NCBI GenBank assembly: GCA_001661245.1
Contig: KV454011.1
Coordinates: 2,119,051-2,183,050, forward strand
DNA length: 64,000 nucleotides
Direction of reading: 5' to 3'
Origin: Pachysolen tannophilus NRRL Y-2460
Taxonomy: Eukaryota; Ascomycota; Pichiomycetes; Alaninales; Pachysolenaceae
The notes under the pieces are model-generated. The model saw only the letters and a list, made by a program, of their open reading frames with translations. It made no database searches and had not been told where the DNA came from. The translations under genes were made by a program, and so were the position numbers. Of this stretch, positions 12,601 through 22,306 are shown in pieces. How positions within the stretch are numbered: position 1 is the stretch's first letter; every line of letters begins with the position of its first letter.

Positions 12601-13968
12601 TTATCCAAGGCCTTACTGACAAAATTACCTGGGAACGAGGTTTACGAGATTGAATATTATTTGATCAAGAAAATCCCTTTCAGGATTTTAAACAAGGAAA
12701 ATCTCAAGTTGATAAAAAATAATGAGGAATTTAAGATAGATTTGGAGATAGTGGGAAAGCGTGGTATGACTAGTGCTAGCGTTTTATTAGAATATTCAAA
12801 CAACACCGGGGAAGAAGTTGACAGCAAATACATCAGAAACATAGAGATTCCAGTCAATGTCACTGTATACCCAAGTGTAGAGATCTCAAGCTGCGATATC
12901 TTGGCTCTTTTCACTTCTGAAACGGTTCTTGAAAATTCAGATTTATTGAAAGCTCTTAATTTGAGTGGTAAATTCGATAGAAGGTCTTTTTGGTCTTACC
13001 TAAACAATCGTGTTGTGAAAAAAAATGAAAAGATGTCAGACTATTGTCTTTTAGTTATCGATCTAAGAAATAGTTGGAGAACTGAAATCGAAGTTGAACT
13101 AAGAAGTTCTGCATCGATTTTATGCGATGACGACGGTTTATTACCATTACCATCAGATTATGATGAATCAGACCAAGAGAAGAGTGACGATTGTTGTGTA
13201 ACAAGTTGTATTATTGAGAGAGGCCTGACTGAGAGATTTTTACTTCCAATTAAGCGCATTTCATTGCCTCAAGAACAACTATCGCAAGATATACCGAGTT
13301 TGAGAAACAAGCAATTTATCTTTGATAAGACTACTCCGAAAGAAGAACAAAACTTCATACGTGAAGCATTCTGGTATAGACAGGAGCTATTAAGACATAT
13401 CAAAGGTGTTTGGTCTATCAAGAGGGAAAAAAGTTATGAAACTGTAGAGGTAGAGAAAACTGGAAATGTTGAACTCCGTGGTGTAAGATTATCGTCAAGA
13501 ATGTTAAACATTTTGAAAGTGGAAAGTGTGGGATTAGAGCAATTCATTTTGAGAAATGTTAATGACGATGAGACCTCGAATAGCAACCAATTATTAAGCA
13601 AGAAGGATAATTTGGCGTATGATTTGAAATTGGAAGATTTTTACATTATTAAAACCAAGATAATTAATAGAACGCATACACCTATTACAGGTATATTAAG
13701 ACATGTACCTGTTTCTAAATCTTCTTCCCTATCAATTGAAAGAAAGATTTTATTCAACGGTGTTTTGCAGTACACTTTACCAAGCACAATCATGCCAGGT
13801 GAAAGTTTTGAAGTTGATTTAGGAATATGCATATTAGAAAAAGGTGAATATGAGTGGAGGTCTATTTTTGATCAATTTGAAATGGTTGATGATAAAATTT
13901 CAGAGGGAAAAGTTGATATTGTTGGAAGTCATCTGCAAAGAGAATCTTTATTAATAAAAGCTAATTAA
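9700..13968 (+). CDS. TRS120: TRAPP II complex subunit Trs120
   Basis: A single 1422-residue open frame, somewhat longer than S. cerevisiae Trs120 (1289). The N-terminus (MLDFYSYTSPSRVKTLVVPTHNLS, followed by an FxxYF segment) fits the Trs120/NIBP/TRAPPC9 start. Two Ser/Thr/Asn-rich insertions (about residues 195-290 and 365-430) account for the extra length; the first carries AAT and GCA triplet repeats. The rest reads as helical solenoid, then beta-sandwich repeats toward the C-terminus, with no membrane segment. Role: TRAPP II, a Rab GEF for Ypt31/32 at the late Golgi. The assignment rests on the N-terminus, the length and linkage with ADE8 (YDR408C/YDR407C in S. cerevisiae), here with PUP1 between them. 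Confidence 0.85.
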   Translation: MLDFYSYTSPSRVKTLVVPTHNLSLQKFEEYFHGILSKYYEVRLVDVNRNNGLFNPQGYPHGRVVYDYQLVDSDTESLFLNDFEPFRKMFNVIGICSYDEGFVDVAEEQLIELKKYHNNAINYNIIAFDTPIEIVGKIQDKNKNIFYLPKITSSKLTNIETILCDVTSNFLEALSNYASAYQHVTLRSPGSITNNNNNNTTAAAAAITTTTGFSSGNTLNSKSKRSISGAFSLNGGSSSPTLSTNSFNSTHTITTEKKKKRISSANFLPNFDSNSNLLHQERLKNNKNKGRQHKIFGNFYLLSGRLNDALKEFCECINLLKSCNDFLWLGSALDGLSVCVLILTFLEVPFQLPLSTTSIINTVGHHSSSSSSISTTTSTSTPGITGKDSVVVYSPNNSPRNSMNSVTRTISNQMNNGTNSPSSHQTPGSLEYSLQTIPELVNKLVNKCIFYYKLTFENSDDCVPGLVYCETLVRYIKFMTVVSLNKGLDFHVLRNIVKSTPLPKEHCVIDDGSISPMVFDKLEIMRFEQEIFNNQFEDMAVINKCRIYCSLIAVCADLDLLRKRSFLLRQLFFLILPELQDKKFAINTAITISGSCKISETGDETALTKILDDLLKSYGISTDPNDTSTLQSFVPNWMKLHKTLLKNCIKLVESLSLWKTSLRYNSILLKNYSYSLSEEEQVNLLQKMRTQYLKLKHTRLDKIKLLYWDEYLVRDISAVQTVNQAAPVIRNSRRNSYLTNGSHLKQNIYNPYSNKNITAEDERLVEGEPVDIRVTMQNPFLFDIDISKVQIHCNDFKIKTVTSNASQKSQLEEEKNDFFVIKANSIAELFVSFIPLQKGELKILGIKAIVCGCDEQVFEVCLNKNFKVFEKIKTFGIEKFLTKNDATKENNNQILYDNDYSSIEIKTLKYHVLSAQPMLSLVDMSLNNNWVMLLEGETKEFSISLKNISSVEINHLISSFIDSTTTPLSKALLTKLPGNEVYEIEYYLIKKIPFRILNKENLKLIKNNEEFKIDLEIVGKRGMTSASVLLEYSNNTGEEVDSKYIRNIEIPVNVTVYPSVEISSCDILALFTSETVLENSDLLKALNLSGKFDRRSFWSYLNNRVVKKNEKMSDYCLLVIDLRNSWRTEIEVELRSSASILCDDDGLLPLPSDYDESDQEKSDDCCVTSCIIERGLTERFLLPIKRISLPQEQLSQDIPSLRNKQFIFDKTTPKEEQNFIREAFWYRQELLRHIKGVWSIKREKSYETVEVEKTGNVELRGVRLSSRMLNILKVESVGLEQFILRNVNDDETSNSNQLLSKKDNLAYDLKLEDFYIIKTKIINRTHTPITGILRHVPVSKSSSLSIERKILFNGVLQYTLPSTIMPGESFEVDLGICILEKGEYEWRSIFDQFEMVDDKISEGKVDIVGSHLQRESLLIKAN

Positions 13969-14412
13969 AGGAAGAAAAAAGAAAAAAAAAATTTTTTTAA
14001 CAGCTAATTTAAAAATTTCGTTGTTATATAGTTTTCATGTTTTCATTGCATTATTTTTCTTTTTAATTTTTAGGAATAATAAAAAGTTTGGATGATTTTT
14101 AAAAATTCTACAAAATTTGACTCTATATTTTTGGGGGAATTTTTGTTTAATTTAAGAAAATAAAAAGATGATGAATTTGAAATCAATTTTCTTTCCAAAT
14201 GACAAAATAACTCAAATAGCTGAACAACAAAAAAAAAAAAAATTTAATAAAAAAAAAAAGTTCCATATCCATGTTAAATGTTACTAAATACTTTTAAAAG
14301 CACATTTTAAACTTCAAAAAATAATAGAATTAATACTATATATAAAAAATTACAAGAAACGTAACAAAGAAATCAAAAAAATAAACTAAATAGATTAAAT
14401 GCATCAATTAGC
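13969..14412. other. TRS120/EFT convergent 3' region
   Basis: 444 bases between convergent stop codons. A-rich runs near 13979, 14229 and 14251, with no gene signal. Confidence 0.6.
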
Positions 14413-17159
14413 TTATAATTTATCGTAATATTCTTCATAACCTGGAACGTTTTCTTTAAGACCGTGTCTCTTACGAGCAGCAGTAACAATTTCTCCGGAT
14501 TTTGAAGTTGGATCAGTTGGATCACCAGTCATAGTAGCCCAATGGTCGAAAACCATCTGTGGGAAAGCTTGACCACCAGTAGCTTGACGTAAGTCACCAC
14601 TGAAACCAAATGATTCATTAACTGGTAAGTATGCCTTAACAGTGAACAATGGAGTACCTGGTCTTTGTTCTTCAGAGATAACTTGACCTCTCTTCTTGTT
14701 CAAGACAGAGTAGATACCACCAATAGCATTTTCTGGACATTGAATTTCAACCAAGAAAACAGGTTCTTGGATTCTTGGTTCAGCCAATAAAACAGCGGCA
14801 TAGGTAACTCTTCTCATAGTTGGGATAATTTGACCACCACCTCTGTGGATAGCATCGGCATGTAAGGTAACATCCAACATGTTGATTCTAACAGATCTCA
14901 TGTTTTCACCAAAGATAGGACCTTCCTTGGTAGCCCATTGGAAAGCAGCAACAACAGAATCCTTAATTTCAGACAAGTATTGAACAGCCTTAGTTTGGTC
15001 AACAACCAAATTTGGACCGTTACCATCTGGACCGAAACACCAAATCTTTCTAGCATCAGTGACATCCCAACCAAATTCATCTGCCATTAATCTAGCTCTG
15101 ACCTTGAAATCTTCTCTTGGAGAAATCTTACCAGATTCAATAGCCAATGAGACTTCTTCATCAATTGGTTCGGCTTTAACGTAAAGTCTGTTATGCTTGT
15201 TTGGTGATTTAGATAATGCAACCATTGATGATTCAGCTTCAACAGTTTCTCTGTAAGCGACAACTGGTGGAGAAATCTTTAATGGAATACCAGCATGATC
15301 GTTTTCTAAATCTTGTAAACAAATTTCCAAATGTAATTCACCAGTACCAGCAACAATATGTTCACCAGATTCTGACATACGAGTCAAAACACATGGATCG
15401 GATTTGGATAAACGTTTTAAACCTTCAACCAATTTTGGTAAATCAGAAGCATTCTTAACTTCAACAGCAACTTCAACAACTGGAGAAACAGAGAATTTCA
15501 TAACTTTCATGTTGTGAGAAGCTTCATTTGTGGTAATAGTACCAGATTTCAATAAGAATTGATCGATACCAACAATACCAACAATGTTACCAGCTGGACA
15601 GTCATCAATTGGTTCGACGAATCTACCCATCATTAAAACAACTCTTTGAACTGCCTTTAAGAATAAATCTTCTTTCTTACCTGGAACATAGTTTGGACCT
15701 TGGATTCTGACTTTTTGACCAGATTTAACGGTACCTGCAAAGACACGACCAAAAGCGTAGAATCTACCTTTATCAGATGTTGGAACCATCTTAGAGATAT
15801 ACAACATTAAATCTGCCTTAGGGTCACAGTTTTTAATAGCAATACATGAAGCATCATCAGCTGGACCTTCGTATAAAGTTTCAGCTCTGTAGTTTTGAGC
15901 AGTGACTGGGGAAGGTAAATGAAGAACAATCATTTCCATCAAAGCATCAGCAGCTGGTAAGAATTTTCTCATAACAACTTTTAATAAAGCTTTACCTTCT
16001 AAATCTTTTTCATCACCTTTTAATACAATTTCCAATTTTTCCAACAAGACTGGAATTTGATCTTTCTTGAAATTCATGATAGCACTGAATAATCTAAAGA
16101 TTGGATCCAAGACAAACATGTTGAAAGCTCTTTCTAAAGCTTTTCCATCAGCATCTTTATCTTTGTTAGACCATTTCTTTGTCTTTGGGTTGAAATAAGA
16201 ATCACCCCATAATCTTTCCATCATTTTATTACCATCAACACCAAATTTCTTGGAGTAACGGTGAGCAAATTGTCTAACGGTAAAAGCCCAACCGTGTAAA
16301 CCAGAACCAAATGCAACGGTACCTCTGTCTGGGTAAACTTGAACATCACCTAAAGTTTTATCGGAATAAGTGGAGATGATAACGTTAACAGATTCAACGG
16401 TTCTTGAGAAAGATTGATATAAATCTTCCTTTGTGACTTGTAATTCCAACAATGCACGATCAACCTTGTTAATGATGACAACTGGTTTAATTCTTTCAGC
16501 TAAAGATTGTCTTAAAACAGTCTCAGTTTGAACACAAACACCTTCAACACAGTCAACAACAACCAAAGCACCATCTGTAACTCTTAAAGCAGCAGTAACT
16601 TCTGAAGAGAAATCAACGTGACCTGGGGAATCAATCAAATTAATCAAGAAACTGTTACCATCAGTCTTTTGTTTGATTTCTTTAACATCCTCATCGGACA
16701 TTTCAGCATACAAGGAAATAGCAGTAGATTTAATAGTAATACCTCTTTCTTGTTCATCCTTTCTTGTATCGGTGAAACGAGCTTCACCGGCCTTAGCAGC
16801 TGAAATAATACCAGCTCTTTGAACCAAGGAATCGGTTAAAGTAGATTTACCATGATCGACATGGGCAATGACCGACATGTTACGGACATTGGTGGTCTTG
16901 TCCATTAAACCACGGATTTGGTCAACAGTGAAAGCAACTAAAAAAAAGAAAAATCAAATAAAAATTAAAAAAATGTTAGTATCAATTGTTTGTTAACCGC
17001 CATTTAAAATTGGTAATAAAAAATTTTTACCATGGGCGGCTATTTTCATAAAATATCCTATCCTCATGGCAAAAATTACAACGAAAAAAAAAGCTATTCA
17101 ACTCTTTTTTTTTCTTTTTTCAACTCAATAAAAAATCAATCAAAGAATTACATACCCAT
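14413..17159 (-). CDS. EFT2: Translation elongation factor 2 (eEF2)
   Basis: Exon 1 is only ATGG (17159-17156). Exon 2 runs 16937-14413. Together they give 842 residues, exactly the S. cerevisiae eEF2 length, starting [15 protein letters not shown]. GTPase motifs are [21 protein letters not shown] (switch I), DSPGHVDF and NKVDR. The diphthamide loop [12 protein letters not shown] near residue 699 is intact. The C-terminus ends YEEYYDKL. Role: GTP-driven ribosome translocation. Codon bias is extreme, as expected. S. cerevisiae has two copies, EFT1 (YOR133W) and EFT2 (YDR385W); the symbol here stands for their common ancestor, not for either copy. It is preceded by a GC-rich motif island at 17413-17612. 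Confidence 0.98.
16938..17155 (-). other. EFT intron after the fourth base of the CDS
   Basis: On the minus strand: donor GTATGT from 17155, TACTAAC complement at 16981-16975, acceptor TTTTAG ending at 16938. Splicing forms ATG-GTT-GCT-TTC, the conserved MVAF start. CCGCC and GGTAA blocks near 16997-17015 can pair with TTACC and GGCGG near 17028-17039, so a hairpin may form inside. Confidence 0.93.
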
Positions 17160-17949
17160 CTTTTATTATTTTTTTTTAATTTGGCAATAGGATGAAACAA
17201 AAAAAAAGACCAAAAAAAAAAAAAATATAAAAAAAAGAGAATATAATTAAAATAGAATTAAAAAAAAAGTAAAGGTGAGAATGGAATTACTTAGTGGGTG
17301 GATTGAAAATGAAAAATTTTTTTTTTTGTTTTAATTTTTTTTTTTGCTTCTGAAGATGCGCTTTTAATTTTATTACGTAAGAATTGGACCAAAAATGAGG
17401 GTAACCCTCCCAGAAGCGCAGTTACTAGCGCAAGAGTATTTATGCGTACGCGTGTATATACGCTATTTTGGAATAAACCTGTGTGCGCAACTTTATACAC
17501 AACATGCGGGCGCTTATTTTATTATTTTATAAAAAAAAATTTAAGATCTGCGTTCAAGTAAACGTGTATGCGCACTCTATGTGTATTTGCGCAAACGCGC
17601 AAACGCGTGCAGTATAATAATAGTTTTATTTTTCTTTTTGCCTCTACTATTGAAATTAAATTAAATGATATTAAATGGATTAATAGCAGCTGCTGAGATT
17701 AAATAAAAAATCAAAAATCATTAGGATATGATATTGAGTAGCCAAAGAAAAAAAAAGAAAAAGAAAAAAGAGAATAAAAACAAAACAAAACAAAGTAAAA
17801 AGTGAAAAGTGAAAAGTGAAAAGTGAAAAAAAAAAAAAATAAAGTAATAAAGGGTAAAAGGAAAATTAAAATTAAAATAAAAAAATAAAAATAAAAAATA
17901 AAAAGATAAAAAAAAAAACTTTGTATTCGTAACTTATTTGTAAAGCTCA
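17160..17949. promoter_or_regulatory. EFT promoter / PKC1 3' region with GC-rich island
   Basis: 790 bases. The part near EFT is poly-A/T. At 17413-17612 there is a cluster of CG-containing words, including ACGCGT at 17448-17453 and 17603-17608, TGTGCGCAA near 17481, and GCGCAAAC repeated near 17590-17602. The part next to PKC1 has a tandem GTGAAAA-like repeat near 17798-17828. No gene is supported. Confidence 0.55.
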
Positions 17950-19063
17950 TTATAAAACTGTGTCTTCACCCATGTGTGAAAACCCACGGAACTTTTCTTG
18001 CATGGAAGAGCTCAATACGGAGTTCACAGGTGTCAATCTTGGGGTCTCTGAAGTAAATTCATCATCAAAATTTGAAATATCATGTGGAGATTTTACTTCT
18101 GGTAAATAAGGTGGAGCAACTTTACGGCTCAATATATCTGAAAAATTAACATTATTAAAATAACTATGTTCCATAACTTCTTCTGCATCTCTTGGACCTG
18201 ATCCCAATCTTTTCAGAGGATCTCTTGTTAATAATTGTTGTAAAATATCCACCGAATCACGGGCCATTTGAACAGGATAAAGTGGTTCATCGGTTAAAAT
18301 CGAATTGAAAACTTCATCATCATCTTCACCTCTAAAAGGAGATTGACTCAATAACATTTGATAAAGTAAGACACCAAACGCCCACCAATCAACTGCCTTA
18401 CCATATTTCTGTTCTTTCAAAATTTCAGGAGCCATAAATACTGGAGTACCACAAAAAGTCGATGTAGTATTACCAAAATGCATATCTTCTTTACATAACC
18501 CATAATCTGCAATCTTGATATGACCCTCTGTGGTTAATAATATGTTATCCAATTTTAAATCACGATATATTACACCATTCTCATGCAAGTATTTTAAAGC
18601 CAATAATACTTCTGCTGCATAGAATTGAGCTCTCCTTTGTGAAAATCTTGTTTGCTGGATATGATACATTAAATCTCCACCAGAAACATATTCCATAACA
18701 AAATAAATTCTATTTTCTGTTTGAAAACAACAATGTAAATTTATTAAGAAAGGATGTCTTTCCTTGTTAGCAATTAAAAATACTCTCTTCTCGGATTTCG
18801 TACTTTCAACTTCATCATTTTCAATTATAAAATCTTTTTTCAAAACTTTTATAGCACATAATTTATGGGTATGACGTGATTCAGCCAACATAACTTTACC
18901 AAAATTACCTTTACCTAAAACTGCTAAAAATTGGAAATCATCCAAACCAACTTTACGTCTATGACGGCGCTGACCTTTACTAGCCTCTTGAATGTGATGA
19001 GGGATTTGCTGCTGCTTTGCAGATGATGGCACAGATTCCTGTTGTATTTGTTGTATTTGTTGT

Positions 19064-19095
<32 letters not shown>

Positions 19096-21468
19096 TTTTC
19101 CTGGTATTTCAAACTCTTCCTCAGTAATTTCTTCATGGACAAAAGCATTAGGAGACACCTTTTCTGTTATAAACTCCTTACGGTAGACTTTACCTTCCAA
19201 TAACGGCATCGACTCATAATCTGTTGGTTGCTCTTCGTCCAACTCTCCACCATCCAGAGATTGAGCTAATTGCCATTGATCAGCTGAATCTGGAGATTTT
19301 CTTGTTAATGACTCACTGCTATAGGGAACCGAAGCATTTGACCTATTTGCAGTGGAATATTCATAGCTATTATATCCTGGAAATACCCTTTGAGTTGGTG
19401 ATGGGGTATTTGAACCAGCAATTGTAGAAGACTGTTGTCCTTGAGAAATATTATATGAGGAAGTTTCTTCAGGAGGTATAGGAGGAAGTTTCTTATCCAC
19501 TGGAGTTCCGACACCTTGCTCTTTTTCGGGGCCAACTTTATATCTGAATTGAGTGACATTATTACCACTTGCTAATGTTGAAGTTTCATTGCCGCTACTT
19601 CCTGTAACGGAACCACTGACGCTTCCTTTTGTAGATTTAATAGTGGTTAAAATCTTATTAGCCATTTCCATAGACATACCACAAAAATCTGGAACCAAAT
19701 GAGTACATTGAGCATGACACATAATACCACACTCAGTACATTTACGTACATTCTTACGACTCCATGGTAAAATGTAACCACAGTGGCAGCACCATTTAGT
19801 ACCTCTGTTGGCAACAGGCTCAAATCTATGAGGAATACGATGGTTCAATTTGGCTTCATCTGGATCCATATCAGAACTTGATTTAGAGATACACTTGGTG
19901 ACAATTTTTTGATAACATTTTTTGTGACAAAGCAATTTACAATCTTGGCATTGGAATCCTGTATAACGTAAGAAATCACCGCATAAGGCACAACACATAA
20001 TATTGTAAAATTGTTTTTGAACAAACTTGTGACCATGTTGTTCAAATACTTCTTCTTTCTTTTGACGAATAGCACCATGACGTCCCAATCCACCAATAAG
20101 TTCTTTTCTATTTTGAGCATGATCATATTTTGTAAAACCTAATGTGACCAATATCTGCCCTGAAGGTTCTAAAATGTACCATGCACTTGTTGCAACAGGT
20201 TCATGGCCACCTGAAGAATTTGCGCTCGAAGAATTAAAATCACTGCCAGTGCCGGTTCCCGTTCCTGTCCCCGTTCCAGTGCCAGTGCCAGTGCCAGCAC
20301 TAACGCTAGTTCCAAATCCTGTACCAGGCCCCGTACCTCCTCCAGCACTTCCAGGAGTAGAACTATTAGGAGCAACAGGAGGAGTAGAATTTAAAACATT
20401 CATAGTTCCAATTGATTTGCTAGGGGAATCAGGTAAATATGATGAATGTGGAAGCTGTGATGATACCGAATTAGCCTGTTGTAATTTTGAAGCGCTTATC
20501 CAACCACTATGATCTAACTCTTGGTTTAATTTTTTTTTACGAATTTCTTCAGTGATATCTGATAACAAAAACCAAATCATAGCTACTGGTATCAAATGAT
20601 CACCAGATTTATCATAAACTGTTACTTCAATTTCGTTTCCTTTATCGACAGCGATATTAAATTCTTCGTTCCATCTATCAGAACGAGAACCACGTGTCTT
20701 GGCCATTTCAATACCATCTACTTTAATGGTGATAACAGATTCTGGTCTTTTAGAAAATAAAGGAGACTCGATATGATCCACATCTCTAACTGTAGTTAAT
20801 CCTATATGCAATGTCCCTGTCAACGGCTTCTTACGGAATTTTGGAGTATTCATGATTTCTGTATCACGAGTAACTTCACCAATATCCACATGCATATCTT
20901 GATAACGCTTCAAGGATTTTTTCAAAAGTTGAATCTTTTGATCACTTTCTATGCGTCCACTTTCTGCCTTTTCAGTACTTTGACGATCTCCATCCATTTG
21001 ATATAATCTCGAGATTTTTTCATTTGCTTCCCTATATTGTTTTTCAACTTGAATTCTAAATTCCAACTGTTGTAACATAAATTGGATACGATGCCCCAAC
21101 GATGGACAATCATATTTTAACAAATCCAAACGAGTGAATGACGGTCTACCGGAATTAGAATTAACTGTTTGTAAATTTGAACCTGATAAATTAACTGGTT
21201 GATTACGATTAGCCAGTTGCAGCAGTCTATCATCCGCCGCCCCACGCTTCAGCAAATATTCACGTTGTTTCTGAAGACGTAATTTGGATAAGGTCTCTTG
21301 CAAATATTCAATATTTTGTTGTGCTTCCCTAATGGATGTATTACATTTTTGAATAACCGCCGTATTACCAGTTTTTTTCTTTAAATTAGCAGCACCAGCA
21401 GCTATATTTTTTTCTCGTTCTATTTTCTTTCTAATATCACTCAATACTGGGTCTTCATATTCAGACAT
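17950..21468 (-). CDS. PKC1: Protein kinase C (Pkc1)
   Basis: 1172 residues (S. cerevisiae 1151). Order: HR1 Rho-binding coiled coils (about 1-70 and 115-200), a C2-like domain (about 215-330), a linker with a Gly-Thr dipeptide repeat (about 386-406), two C1 zinc fingers (about 476-526 and 544-593) with full His/Cys sets, a linker with a Gln tract (about 790-805), an AGC kinase domain (about 845-1104) and its C-terminal tail ending FRGFSHMGEDTVL. Kinase motifs: GKGNFGKV, CAIKVLKK, YRDLKLDN, the ADYG variant of DFG (also seen in S. cerevisiae Pkc1), and TFCGTPVFMAPE. Role: Rho1 effector heading the cell-wall-integrity MAPK cascade. SEA4 lies upstream on the same strand, as in S. cerevisiae. 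Confidence 0.97.
20247..20305 (-). repeat. Gly-Thr coding hexanucleotide repeat in PKC1
   Basis: A run of GGN-ACN hexamers coding about nine Gly-Thr pairs in the linker between the C2 and C1 domains. Synonymous positions differ between units, so the repeat is not a fresh expansion of one hexamer. Confidence 0.85.
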
Positions 21469-22306
21469 CTTTGATCAGATCAAACTTTATGCGAAATCAA
21501 AAATCAAAAATCAAAAATCAAAAAAAAAAAAAAAATTATTTACAAATCAAATCAAATCAATCTTCTTTTCACAATTTTTCTTTTCTCTAGGTCTCGTTCT
21601 CTTTCAACTTTTTTTTTTCTTAATTTTAATTTATCTTCTAGTATTTGCAAAACCTCTATATTTTAAGCCCAGAATTTAAAAAGTACAAACCACTATTCTT
21701 GTTTTTTTGATTTAACAAAAAGGCAAAACAAAACACAACGAACAGAAATAATAATAATAATAATAAAAAAAAAAATAAAAAATAAAAAAAAAAATCTTCT
21801 TCTAACTTCTTCTTCTATCAACAACTTCTTCTTCTACTTCTCTTCTTTTCCAGAATGATATAAAGATCAAAAACTTAAATTGATTGATCAACCTAATTTA
21901 AATAACAATCTATATTTATTTTTTCTTTTTTTTAATTTAAGTGTTTTCAAAAAGTAAAAGGTTAGTTGATGCTTGATAATAATAAATAAAAAGAAGAGAT
22001 TCCTAAAACGGATTTTTTTTTTTTGATTGTTTTCACTTCGGGGCGCAAGACGCACGCACATAGTACAAATCAAGTAGTGAAGCTAGTTAAAGAATACTAT
22101 GAATACTATGAATACTATGGTTGGTAAGGGCTAGAAAGACATTTATAAGTTATAATAACCGCTGAAATAAGATCATTCGATTGCTTATAATATGCAGTAG
22201 GTTTCATCTCTTTTGTAGATCTATCTGTTCTGGATTATTTTTTTTTACAAGTAAAGTGTATTAACTATATATTTTTGTATCTAATTTAATTTAGTGGGTT
22301 TTTTCC
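21469..22306. promoter_or_regulatory. PKC1 promoter / SEA4 3' region
   Basis: 838 bases. Just upstream of PKC1 are four tandem ATCAAAA-type heptads near 21496-21522 and A-rich runs. Further out are TTCTTCTTC-rich stretches near 21797-21850 and a CG-rich word cluster (GGGGCGCAAGACGCACGCACA) near 22038-22058. No gene is supported. Confidence 0.55.
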
